64,000 nt of DNA from Quillaja saponaria (Eukaryota > Streptophyta > Magnoliopsida > Fabales > Quillajaceae): contig CM055618.1 in NCBI GenBank assembly GCA_029379385.1, positions 4,350,134-4,414,133 on the forward strand, given 5' to 3'. This document shows, piece after piece, positions 43,697-54,033 of the stretch (position 1 is its first letter; each line of letters starts with the position of its first letter). Position numbers and translations under genes: made by a program. Under the pieces are notes generated by a model. It was given only the letters and a program-made list of their open reading frames with translations, was not told where the DNA came from and ran no database searches.

Positions 43697-44797
43697 TTAG
43701 GGATGTGTCCCTTCTTTAATGAAATCCTCTGCTCTTTCATCAAATGGGTCTTGTGAGTCTTGAAAATAGGCTGAATCATCTAGACTCATATCCGAATAGT
43801 TGTCTTTTAGGATTTTTAGGAGCTCCTTTTGAACATCTTCCTTGGAGGAGGAGGCTAATAAGCCTTTGGCCATATCTAAAACCTTCTTATTTTCATTTAA
43901 ATAAGGTTTTTGGGCAGAAGCTCGAGATCTTAAAATCCCTAACTTTTGAAAATTATTAAGGCTCTCTTCAAAATTAGAGAAATTATCCAATCATTTGATT
44001 TGTGTCCTTCGAATAAACCAGGAGACTGAATTGATTAATCCTAAATACAGAATGGGAACAGTCTTTTACAATATATTCTCATTTAACAATCCATGGGAGC
44101 TGATAATAAGCTGTAAACATAATAATTTTGTCTTGAGGATCCAGAGAATTATTATTCTCACATAACCTTAACCAATATTGATTTACATATTTAGGTAGGG
44201 ATATAGGAAATAATCTCCAAGAAAAGTACCATGTTTTAAACCACTAAAGAAAAGTAGTGGGAGAAGATTCTTCATTTAAAGTGAACCTAAGAAACCAGCT
44301 ATGCTTTCTTGCTTTGTTTTCAAATAAAAGCAAGTTTTCCCATGCAGCCATATAATCAAAATAAGTATATAGCTGAGGAAATATTCTTTTGTCTCTAATT
44401 TTCTTTTGACGGTATAAATCCACACCCCATTCTTCAGGCTTCATTACTTTATAAATAATGATTTTTGAATAAGCCCATTCTGACCCTGCATGAATCCAAG
44501 GTTTATGTGAAATAGATTTTGTGTCCACAAGAATAAAATATTCTTGGGTTCCAATTCAGGAGGAAGATGATTATTGAGATAAAAAGGGGCTATCTCATAT
44601 GTTGCTAAATTAGCATACCTCTTTTCAATTGGTGCTATCTTTTTATAAGATCGTGGAATATACGGATATTTAAAATCCTTGCTATTACAAGGAATAGCAA
44701 ACTCATAAGTTTAATCACATAAGAAGTCTTTATCAGTCTCCTCAATATTTGGAGTAGAGAAATTTCTTTTTGCAGGAGAAGTAGTCTAAGAAGTCAT
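43697..44797 (-). pseudogene. EPRV ORF2, second copy
   Basis: Begins at the ATG 44797 (MTS then a stop), 14 bases after the ORF1 stop at 44811. Open parts are 44528-44244 (SISHKPWIHAGSEWAYSKII, RRIFPQLYTYF-type region, MAAWENLLLFENKARKHSWF) and 43990-43697 (KVLDMAKGLLASSSKEDVQK, ending KEGTHP). It would be about 366 codons if uninterrupted, but at least three breaks are present. The product has no recognised domain. Confidence 0.75.
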
Positions 44798-44810
44798 AAC
44801 ACCTTTCCCT

Positions 44811-46120
44811 TTAGGATTCCTGCAAAAATTCTCTAGTTAGAAAGTCAGGCAAAGAATTAGAATCCCCTTTAATGAACTCTATATCAAATTCAAAGACAGA
44901 AAGGATTCCCTGCCATCTAGCAAATATTTGTTTAGATGCTATGTTTTTAACATCTTTCAATAAAATATCATTCATAGATTTACAATCAATTCTTAATAAA
45001 AAAAATTTATTTAACAAGTCAAATTCAAATTTTGTGATGCACAACACTATAAATAGCATTTTCTTTTTGATGGTGGAATAATTTTGTTGAGCACCTTTCC
45101 AAGTTCCATAAACAAATCTAACTAGTTGCTATTTATTAGAAATTCTTTGTTCAAGAATTCCTCCATATCCTAACTCAGAAGCATCAGTTTCAACTAGTTT
45201 AAAAGCTTCTGGGTGAGGTATACATAAGCAAGGCAGTTGTTTAATTCTCTGCTTTATTCTTTTTACTGCTTTAGTGAAGTCATTGTTCCACTCAGGAGGG
45301 TTCTTTTTTAACCTTGCAAATAATAATTTGCAATCTAGGGCTAGTCTTTATAGAATTCTCCCACATATTTAGACTACCTAGAAATCTTTGCAGTTGTTGT
45401 TTTTCCCTTAGTTCATTAGGAAACTTATCTGCAAATTGAATTACTCTATCAATAGGAATTATTGACCCTTTTGAAATATTGTGTCCTAGAACATGAATAG
45501 CAGTTTAGAATATTTTTACCTTTTGAGCTGAAACTACTAGTCCCGCTTTCATGACAATATTCAAAAATATATTAAGATGTTTAAAGTGTTTTTCTATCGA
45601 AGGAGAGAATGCTAAGACATCATCACTATAAACAATTATAAATTCATGATAAGAATTAAAAATATCATTCATAATATGTTGAAATTCATATGGAGGATTC
45701 TTTAGTCCAAATGGCATAACATTCCATTCATAATGCCCAAAAGGTATTGTAAAATCAGTTTTGTACCTATCATGTTCAGCTATTTGAATATGCCAATATC
45801 CTGATTTCATATCAAATTTGGAAAATATTTTGGCATTATAAAGTTTGTTAAGCAAATCCTTTTTATTAGGGATTGGGTACCTAATCCATCTTAAAGTTTT
45901 ATTTAAAGGTTTGTAATTTATTACTAACCTTGGAACTCCTCTTTCTAATTCAGCAGCATTTTCTATATAAAATGCTGGACAGCTCCAAGGACTATAACTC
46001 TTTCTTATTAATCCATTTTTTAGTAATTCTTCAATTTCTTTTTTGCAAATTTCTAGGACCCATGGCAATAGGTCTAGCCTTAGTTAGAATTTGTTTTTCA
46101 GAGAAATCTAGCTCATAAGG
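44811..46120 (-). pseudogene. EPRV reverse transcriptase and RNase H, second copy
   Basis: RT is open for 187 codons (46068-45505). It runs from WVLEICKKEIEELLKNGL through SYSPWSCPAFYIENAAELER, KIFSKFDMKSGYWHIQIAEH and MPFGLKNPPYEFQHIMNDIF to the catalytic YSDD (45619-45630) and VMKAGLVVSAQKVKIF, where a stop ends it. RNase H is open at 45059-44811 (RIDCKSMNDILLKDVKNIAS, IFARWQGILSVFEFDIEF, LPDFLTREFLQES). The segment between is frameshifted. This is the longest open RT frame in the window. Confidence 0.9.
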
Positions 46121-46400
46121 CAATTCTATTATATTTTGTTTCCTATTCTAGAAAGCATTAGGTATTTCAGCACAATTTTTTTTTCTATTTTATTTTGAAA
46201 TTTTTTTAATTTCTTCTTTTAACTTTGATGACTTTAGTTGTTCTTCAATTCTTTTATATTCTATCTCTTCTTTTAAAGAAATGAGAAAATTTTCTTTTCT
46301 TTTTATAGTATCTTTCATAAGATTGTTTTCATGAATTCTAGGTTCTTCAACAAATTCAAATTTAATTTGTCTACCTTTATTTATGTTTCTACCCCTCATT
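46121..46400 (-). pseudogene. EPRV protease-RT linker
   Basis: Charged, probably helical linker: RQIKFEFVEEPRIHENNL, KRKENFLISLKEEIEYKRIE and LKSSKLKEEIKKISK. It bridges protease and RT in ORF1. It starts one base out of frame with the protease before it, near 46396. Confidence 0.7.
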
Positions 46401-46665
46401 CATCAATCCTATATATACGGAATAACTTATGTAGGAAATGATTTCCTAATATAACTCCTTGAGCTAGGCCTTTAACTAATACAAAGAGTAGATGAAAGCA
46501 AACCTTGTTATTGCGGACAGCAGCATTGGATAATTTGTAGTCTATTATAAGACGATTTCCATCAGCAGCATGAAGGATTTGAGTAGTCTTTTGAAAGTAC
46601 TTTGAGGGTACTAATCCTTCGTTTATGTAATTCAAATCTGCTCTTGAATCCATAACTAATTCTAC
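46401..46665 (-). pseudogene. EPRV aspartic protease, second copy
   Basis: Open for 85 codons (46653-46396). The active-site motif is DSRA (46639-46650). It continues DLNYINEGLVPSKYFQKTTQ, LHAADGNRLIIDYKLSNAAV and ALAQGVILG-like GLAQGVILGNHFLHKLFRIY. The Arg in the motif is shared with the first copy. The protease normally releases coat protein and RT from the ORF1 polyprotein; this one is not expected to be active. Confidence 0.85.
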
Positions 46666-47900
46666 ATCATAAACCCATCCTTCTGGATCATTTAGGATAT
46701 TAATAGATCTTTCATTAGGTTCTTGTATTATTATACCTTTTCCATATTTTTAGGTTCATGATCTTTTATTTATTTCGATGATTCCCACAAAAGATCTTGA
46801 AACTAATATTCATCCGATTCTTCTAAAACTGAAACTCTTTGTTTTAGAATTTTTACTTCTTCTTTTATTTCATTTATGTCCATTTTTAGATCAGCTATTG
46901 TCAGTTCTTTTGAAGAAGTGGTAACAGATTTTACTTGTTCAATAATATTCTTAAAAGAATAAGAATCCATCTTTTACACTTCCTTTAATTCCTGAATTTT
47001 TACCCTTAGAAGACAATTGGATATAATTTTCAAGTTGTATTCTTCTTTCTTCCGAGTCTTGAATATCTATTAAGTCTAGAATCAGACTTTCTTCCTTAGA
47101 AAGCACATTAAGACTTAAGTTATTTAATCCTATAGATTTCAGGATTTTATCACAATCAAATCTACACAAGGATTTCTTTAATCCTCCATCTATTTGGAGG
47201 GCATTTATCTTCTTAACTTTGCATTTTTTTTTTTTTAAATGTCCTACTTTTCCACATTTATAGCAGATAGGAACTTTTTTATATTTAGTTTCCTTAATTA
47301 CAAGTGTTCTACTAGGTTCGTAATAACCTGTTCTTTGCTTTTCATTCTTTTTGTAAGGTTTTCTCTTATAGGGTTTTATTAGAGAATTTCTTCTGAAATT
47401 TATGAGTTTTTTTAGAAACTACCTCTGATGCTAATTCACCATAAGTGTAACTGCTATAGGGTATATTACCACCATGTTTATCTTTCAATTTATTTCTTAT
47501 TTTATTAGCAAACAGAGTTAGTAGACCAACTAAGAATTTTCTTTCCAAAAGTTAGCTTGACTATCTAGTCTCTAATAAATTCTAGACAAAAACACATCTT
47601 TATTGCGCTGGAAGTGAGACAAGTTTGGACATCTAAGATTTATTAATTGTTCATGTGATCTGTCTAATCTAAGCAATTTAGCTCCTGCAAAATGATTTAT
47701 TATTGTGTTAAATTAAAGTATTAATTATATCAGTTACCAAATTTCCATTTTCTTGTCTCACAAAATTTAATATCTCTTGTTTAGATATGTCAGATAGATG
47801 AAAGTTCCACTAGCCTAAAAGTTGACCTGTAAATCTACTTATTATGGCTAAGCCGATTTCTCTATCAGTATTACCATTAGACCTACATTAAGGGTGAAGG
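46666..47900 (-). pseudogene. EPRV coat protein, second copy
   Basis: Reads from 47880: the region matching TDREIALAIISGFTGQ (decayed), a DRSHEQLINL-like segment near 47660, FLVGLLTLFANKIRNKLKDK, GGNIPYSSYTYGELASEVVS, then a jump of about 110 bp relative to copy A. The knuckle follows at about 47224-47268 and the acidic C-terminus at 47169-46951 (SIGLNNLSLNVLSKEESLIL, ERRIQLENYIQLSSKGKN). Several frameshifts. The knuckle spacing is altered (see findings). Confidence 0.8.
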
Positions 47901-48690
47901 TCTTGGGTAGTACATCTTTGATGGGGCCGTAGGCATAGTTTTATTCCAGTGAAGTTTATTAACTTCTAGATGTGAGCCTTAGATTTTTCTAGATTCTGAC
48001 TCAGCATATTGACACTTTTCTTTTCTGATAGGTTTAAATTTTGTAACCTATTTACTAATTCATCGACAAAGTTTTTATTATTAACTTTAGATTCTTTTTT
48101 GAATTTAAAGTTTACTTCGGGTGAAGGTTTCATCATAATAGGATCTATTTTTGGAGTTTCTTTACTGGAAGACCCTGAAGTTTGCCTATAAACCTGCTGA
48201 GAGGATTTTTCTTGAATAAAAAAAATTTTCTATCCTAGAGGACTGTTTTCATTGAAGAAACAGATTTGTATAATTATTCTGATTAAAAATTTCTACTAGG
48301 GCACTTGAAGTAGAGGCTTCTTTTGGGTGGATTGTAGTGACATTTTTTCCTTCTCTTGTAAAAAAGTTTTGATAAGCAGCTTCTAACACATTTAAAAACT
48401 AAGGATTCTCAAAGTCAGGCAACTCTTTTTTGTGATACCTAAACGCTCTTTCTAACCAATTAAAGAATCCTGGTTTTTTATGAAATTTTCCATATATTGC
48501 TTATGCATAGAAATCCAATAATTTCTTTCTTCATTACTAAAAGCTGTGTAAAGTCATTTATGTTTATTAGTTAATGGATGGAGAGACTCTCTAGAGGATA
48601 GAATACATACACTGTATCCCATCTTAGAAGGGGTTGGAGAATTATCCCAAGAGGGTGACTTTAACCCTTGCTCAGAAGGAGTTTCGACTT
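47901..48690 (-). pseudogene. EPRV region between movement and coat protein, second copy
   Basis: Collinear with copy A 14621-15470: VNRLxNLNLSEKKSVNMLSQ-type sequence near 48010-48060, MMKPSPEVNFKFKKESKVNN near 48070-48135, an EIFNQN segment near 48285, FFTREGKNV near 48345, and a FGYHKKEL-type segment near 48440. More decayed than in copy A. Only this segment and the movement region lie to the right of the duplicated part. Confidence 0.7.
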
Positions 48691-48899
48691 GATACTAAGG
48701 GTGACTAACTTGTTCTTTGGATTTAATAATTCCTTCTAATACCCGTTTTCTTTCATTTTTAGATGTGGGGATAGAAGTGGTAGACAACCTTCTAGAAGAT
48801 TCTCCTAGATTTAACCTAATTTTTTTGTTTGAAGAGAATTTTATCTCTACATCTCCATCAGTGTATTCAATTACTGATTCTAAGTTTGTTTCTATTTTC

Positions 48900-49658
48900 T
48901 TGGGGGGAATTCCTTAGTCTATTTTCCAAGTTTCAGGGAGTTTTACTGATCCCAAGTTATTGTTTTTGGAACTACCATATTGGTCTTAGCTGGATTTTAG
49001 CTATGAATAGAGTGGTTTCACCTCTTTTTGATTCTATTTTGGCATTAGGTGGCATAGTATTCATGACTTTATAATAAATTCTATATATTAGACTACGTTT
49101 TCTGATCCTGGAAGCATATTAAAACCATGAGAAATGTTTAGGGTTAAAGCATTCATAATGTTTTGATCTGTCAAGGATGTTGAAAAATTAGGATAACAAT
49201 TAAAGAATATAGGACCATCACAAAGGCTTGATTCTATACACCCTAGTAAGGAATTTGAGAACTTAATATGTCTGGTATCCCTAACACATATAAGGGCTTA
49301 AGTGTTTAATCCAAATCTGGTTAAAGGTTTTAACGCAACTTGGACCATTCCTATGCGGAGATACTTAAATTTCTTTTTATGTTCTTCTATTAGTTTAGAA
49401 GAGAATAGTTTAAAGGTATCTTGACCTTCCTTTAATGGAATTGATTCTTCCATAGTCTTGATTATATAGTCATAATTTAGACTAAAACTACATTTCCTAT
49501 AAATTTGTTTATCAGAAGTATGAGGAAGATTTCAATTCTGTAATTCCTTTTCTATATTTTCTACTAGTATTATTTCTTTATTGTTTCTAGACAAACTTTC
49601 AGAACTAGAACCAGAAGAATTAACAGAGTTAGAAAAATCTTTTCAAGATACCAGCCAT
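48900..49658 (-). pseudogene. EPRV movement protein (ORF1 N-terminus), second copy
   Basis: The ATG at 49658 (MAGILKRF) corresponds to the copy A start. An extra T shifts the frame within ten codons. The movement core is recognisable at about 49350-49080: VALKPLTRFGLNT-type start, IRDTRHIKFSNSLLGCIES, GPIFFNCYPNFSTSLTDQNI and LTLNISHGFNMLPGSEN. The start codon is 186 bases from the primer site, almost the same distance as in copy A. Confidence 0.75.
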
Positions 49659-49843
49659 ATAGCTTCGAGTCAAAGAAGTAAACTATCAAAGGACTTACAC
49701 AACCCTCAACATCTCAACTCAACGGACTACACGGGTTTTCAGATGCCTTGACTTCGTTTCCTGGGTTTATCTTCTCGACTTTAAAGATTAACGGGTTGAT
49801 AATTTAAGAATACTTCTAATCTCTACCAAGCTTTAAGGGGAAT

Positions 49844-49856
49844 GGCTTTGATACCA
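49844..49856 (-). other. tRNA-Met primer binding site, EPRV second copy
   Basis: The minus strand reads TGGTATCAAAGCC, one base different from the canonical Met primer site. Homology to the viral intergenic region fades within about 70 bases to the right, where a gypsy gag fragment begins. Confidence 0.8.
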
Positions 49857-49866
49857 ATAGGGGAAG

Positions 49867-50240
49867 CTAGTGCACAAACAGCAAATCAACAGGCAGTATA
49901 ACAGCAAAATCAACCGTATCACTCCTATAACTACTAGCCCATTTCAACCTCCAAGAAGGTGTAAAAGCCGAGTTAACCCTCGCTGCCCTCTTCCTTTTCA
50001 ACTGCCTTTCAACCTTCATAGCCATGTGCACCATGTCCTCTAACTCCATGGAGTGCTGTAACTCAATTATGTTGACTATCTCTCTATTTAAACCATTAAA
50101 AAATGGAGCCATCATGGCTTCCTTATCCTCTTCAATGTTAGCCCTCATCATAGACACCTCCATCTCCTTATGATAGTCCTCCATGCTCCTTGAACTTTGT
50201 GTAAGGTTTTGGAATTTATAGTAAAGGTCTCTACAGTAAT
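49867..50240 (-). pseudogene. Ty3/gypsy gag fragment
   Basis: The minus strand reads KFQNLTQSSRSMEDYHKEME, MRANIEEDKEAMMAPFFNGL, REIVNIIELQHSMELEDMVH and MAMKVERQLKRKRAAR. This is the C-terminal capsid part of a gypsy gag that also occurs widely in other plant genomes. It is unlike the Athila-type gags elsewhere in this window. No other part of its element is nearby. Confidence 0.75.
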
Positions 50241-50592
50241 GGGTGGGTATGAAACGTCACCTTATGAGAAGTATCAATAATCCTCTCACTGTTCCTCCTC
50301 CTATTAGTAACCATTTAATCCCACCAAATGATAGCAATGTCAGGGAATTCAATTATTGCTAGTTCCTATCATTTCTACCATTCTAAATAAGTTTATGGAT
50401 CATTTCTACCTTGGAATGTCGGAATTTTGATTTTAATGTTGCCCAAGTTCCTATCAAACCTCCAAATTTACATAGATACATTTCTCTCATACTGAATGTT
50501 ATATGCTAAACTAATCATGGTACTAAGTGTTAAGTATCATATGTGTGTGTAAATGGTAATTCTGTGTACTTGATAAGGATTCTAGTATAATA

Positions 50593-50605
50593 TATTATTA
50601 GAGCA
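50593..50605 (+). other. Degraded tRNA-Met primer site of the Tekay-like element
   Basis: Reads tattattagagca, agreeing at 10 of 13 positions with the Met primer site. It lies 39 bases upstream of a gag start on the same strand, the usual place in chromoviruses. A 5' LTR to its left is not clearly seen. Confidence 0.45.
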
Positions 50606-50643
50606 TCTTATGATAAGTTAGACTTAAAGGTGTGCATTCTAGG

Positions 50644-51025
50644 ATGGCTCCTAAAAAGAAAACCCAAAATGAGCTCTTGGAAGGCATACTTAATGCACTT
50701 GAGGATGTGTCTGGGGGTAATGAGAGAGTAAACTAGAGCTCAAATTGCTACTGTTGAGGCTGTAGTGGTAGCCACTACTGCTGCAAATTTTACAGCTCAA
50801 GCCAATGCTATATAATGGCCGAGGCCAAGGGAGGTTGGTGCACTGATGGATTACTATAGAATGGCAAATCCACCTAGTTTCTTGGGGAATTATGACTATA
50901 TAATGGCTGAGAGGTGACTTAATCAATTGGAGAAGATTTTTAAAGTCATAGGGTGTGAGAAGAATGACAAAACTAGTTTGGTAGTGTACCTATCAGAAGG
51001 GGAGGCTGGATATTGGTAGTAGAGT
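50644..51025 (+). pseudogene. Tekay-like chromovirus gag, N-terminal part
   Basis: Starts MAPKKKTQNELLEGILNALE. After frameshifts it reads YYRMANPPSFLGNYD, LNQLEKIFKVIGCEKNDKTS and VVYLSEGEAGYW, the typical chromovirus gag order (NPPSFxG, LEKIFxVxGC, LxGEAxYWW). The gene is interrupted at 51025 by a complete retroelement insertion and resumes at 54034. Stops at 50734 and 50912 also disable it. Confidence 0.8.
51021..51025. repeat. Target-site duplication, left copy (AGAGT)
   Basis: AGAGT precedes the LTR start at 51026. ATAGT follows the second LTR at 54029-54033, one mismatch in five. The gag frame resumes correctly after it, which supports the placement. Confidence 0.6.
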
Positions 51026-51962
51026 TGATAAGTTCATGAAATAACTTATATTACATCACATTGTGCATTCATTTTAGCTTAAGTTCTTGAGTTTTGCATT
51101 ATGAATTGTTTAGTTTTAGCTTAGTTTGTAGATTAATTCGTATTGTATTAAAATGTCATGTTTTAGTTATTGTTGCTTAGGTATCTTAAGAGTTCCTTTC
51201 CTATTAAACATTGGTTTTGTGTTTTGAAGGTACAAGCCTTAAGGAATCCTTTTTGAAGACCTAATTGCTCAAGGGATAAGGTTTCAGCTCGTCAGGTGCC
51301 CAGGCCATGAAAACCAAGGCTACAGCATTGAAAAAGCTCAACTAGTAGTGTTGGGCACTAGAAAGTGGGTGCCTTAGGCACCCAGCTCTCAGCCAAAGAA
51401 TTACAAAGTCAAGGGGATAGGGCACTCAGGCTAAGTAGGCACTGTGATGCTTGACCTGGCACTGGGGCACTAGAATCCTGTTACTAGGGCATCAAAAAGT
51501 TATGGTTGGGGCGCTGGCTAAAGGATTCTAAACACATAACTAAGCAAGGGATTTCTGGAGATATAGAGTTGATTGAGAGTGCTTGGAGTTGGAGGAGCAA
51601 GGGATTTTGATGAGCTTGGAGACCGACATCTTCCTAGTTTTCTCTTATTCCTTTCTTAGTTCTAGTTTTCACATGTAGTTTGATTTAATTTTATCTATGG
51701 ATTGCTTAGGGTTTGATATTATTGTTATTTATGTCATTCTATATTCATTGCTTCTAATTGCTTGATCACTAATTAGATAGATTCGGTAATTTAGAGGAAT
51801 ATTGACAAGAGAAATCTAGGTTAGCCTTGAATGATATAACACATGTTTGAATTCATTCACTTAGTTGGTTGAACCTTGCTTAATTCAATTCTCATAAACA
51901 CATAGTGAATTGATTAACTAAGATATGAATTACAAGCAATTCGAAAGATACTTATAATTAAC
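51026..51962 (+). mobile_element. 5' LTR of nested Athila/Tat-type element
   Basis: Begins TGATAAGTTCATGAAATAAC and parallels the LTR at 52728 for over 900 bp: 'gttcctttcctattaaa', 'tcctagttttctcttattcc', 'gaattcattcacttagttgg'. It breaks off at about 51962, losing its 3' third, its primer site and the whole coding region. It also has an internal deletion near 51875 relative to the 3' LTR. Confidence 0.8.
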
Positions 51963-52727
51963 CTTGTGTTATGTGTTTTTGGGTGCTTTATGTTGTTGGT
52001 GTTTAGGTTGTTTTAGTGTTTAGTTGTTGTTCATGTTTAAATGTGTTGTTGTTTTAGTGTGTCACTTGGTTAAAGATTCTATTAGACTATTTTACATCCT
52101 TAATACACCTTTTTGAGCTTATTAAGCCTTTTTCATGGTCACCCACATTATTGCATTTGGTCATTCTAGATAAATATTGAGCACAAAGTAAAGGAGCAAA
52201 AGAAAAGAAAAAGAGAAGAAAGAAAGGAAAATATAGATGGTTGTGCCCTTTGCTCACCCCAAGTATTCACATAAGAAATATTCAAGTTTGGGGGTGTGAC
52301 AAATGGGTGAAAAATACAAGCAAAAGAATGAAAAGTTTGAAGTGGTGAAAAAAGAAAAAGAAAAAGGGAACATCAAGCTAGTCAAAATGAAGTAATAGGA
52401 TGTATGAAAGCTCTTCAAGGTCTAGAGTGGTGAGAGAAATGAGAGTAAACTTATGGGGTTTGAATGCTAAGTGGGATGTTGAGTAGGCATAAACTTATCC
52501 GGGCTGCATGTAAACACACTTGGAAATCCATTTGAGAATGATCCTTGCTTTTGAGTTGAATATGAGTTTGAATGATACCTTGTGGTTGACAATGAGTTAA
52601 GTTTCGATGAAACTTTTGAGGATATTATGGGGATGTCATTATTTTGGTGTAAAGCATCTTAACCTATGATTGTTGTTTCTTTTTACTCTTTCACTCGAGG
52701 ACTAGCAAAATCTTAAGTTTGGGGGTG
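51963..52727 (+). mobile_element. Residual internal region with polypurine tract
   Basis: Non-coding 3' internal sequence of the nested element. It carries 'aagtttgggggtg' at 52284 and again at 52715-52727 directly before the LTR; the latter is the functional-position polypurine tract. The strand between has 'ggactagcaaaatcttaagt', shared with 11750. All of gag-pol has been deleted. Confidence 0.75.
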
Positions 52728-54028
52728 TGAGAAGTTCATGAAATAACTTATATTAAATCACATTGTGCATTCATTTTAGTTAGGTTGTTACGTTTTGCAT
52801 TACAAATTGTTTACTTTTAGCTTAGTTTGTAGTTTAATTCATATTGCATTAAAATGTCATGTTTTAGTAGTTGTTTCTTAGGGTAACTTTTGAATAGGAG
52901 TTCCTTTCCTATTAAACTTTGGTTGTGAGTTCTGAAGGAGCAAGCCTCAAGGAGTTCTTTTTGGAGACCAATTGCTCAAGGGATAAGGTTGCAGCACTAG
53001 AAAAAGCTCAACCAGTAGCGTTGGGAACTGGGGTACCCTGCTCTCAGCCAAAGAATTGCAAATTCAGAGGCTAGGGTGCTTAGGTGCTAGGAAGTGGGCA
53101 CTGGACCTGGCACTAGGCGCTAGAATCCTAAAGCTAGGGTACCCAATGTAGTGTAAAGACTCCTATTTTGTTAGAAAATCAGTGTGAAACTATTCCGAAT
53201 TGGAGCTAGAGGGATTTCTAGATATATAGAGTTAATTACGAGTGCTTGGAGCTAGAGGTGGAAGGGATTTTGAAGAACTTGGAGACCAACATCTTCCTAG
53301 TTTTCTCTTATTCCTTCATTCTTTTTAGTTTCTTTGTATGTTCTTCAACTAAATCCTTTTTCTAAGATTATGATGGAACTCACATGTAGTTTGACTTAAA
53401 TTTATCTATGAATTACTTAGGACTTGATATTATTGTTACTTGTGTCAGTCTATATTTATTGCTTCCAATTGCTTGATCACCAATTAGATAGATTTGGTAA
53501 TTTAGAGGAACATTGACAAAGAGAATCTAGGTCAGCCTTGAATTATAAAACACATGTTTGAATTCATTCACTTGGTTGAATTTGATTTGCATATAGGATA
53601 GACATATACCTATATAATTTGTGTAGCCAAATTAGGATTGTTCTTAATGAACCTTGATTAATTCAATTCTCATAGACACATAGTGAATTGATTAACTAGG
53701 GTATGAATTATAAGCAATTCGAAAGATACTTATAATTAACTTAGAACCCTAGGTTAATAACATAATATCATAACTAAGCATGATAGGATAAAGGCAAATT
53801 ATAATCCTAGGTTTTCTCTACATAATCTCAAGTTCAGTCGTTTTATTTACTTGCTTTAGATTAATCATAGTTAACAATGTCAAATTTTCAATTGTCTGGA
53901 TAAAGTTGGAGTTGGTAAATTGTAGTACGTGGCTTGATAGAATAAATTCCTCGTGGGAATGATATTTAACTTATCCTTTATTACTTGTTTAGATAATACA
54001 GTGCACTTGCATAGTATTATTCACAACA
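52728..54028 (+). mobile_element. 3' LTR of nested Athila/Tat-type element, 1301 bp
   Basis: Starts TGAGAAGTTCATGAAATAAC immediately after the polypurine tract and ends ATTATTCACAACA at 54028. It is the most complete LTR of this family in the window and serves as reference for those at 1137-1272/3636-3975, 6991-7921, 11771-12535 and 25234-25754. Confidence 0.85.
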
Positions 54029-54033
54029 ATAGT

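Noticed and set aside
38616..47564. A genuine segmental tandem duplication of virus plus retrotransposon
   Set aside because: The breakpoints coincide with both edges of the 100-N gap, which is the geometry of overlapping contig ends. It is kept as a data-quality finding.
33625..49856. A replication-competent endogenous virus
   Set aside because: Every domain has stops, frameshifts or altered catalytic residues, and no ORF1 is continuous.
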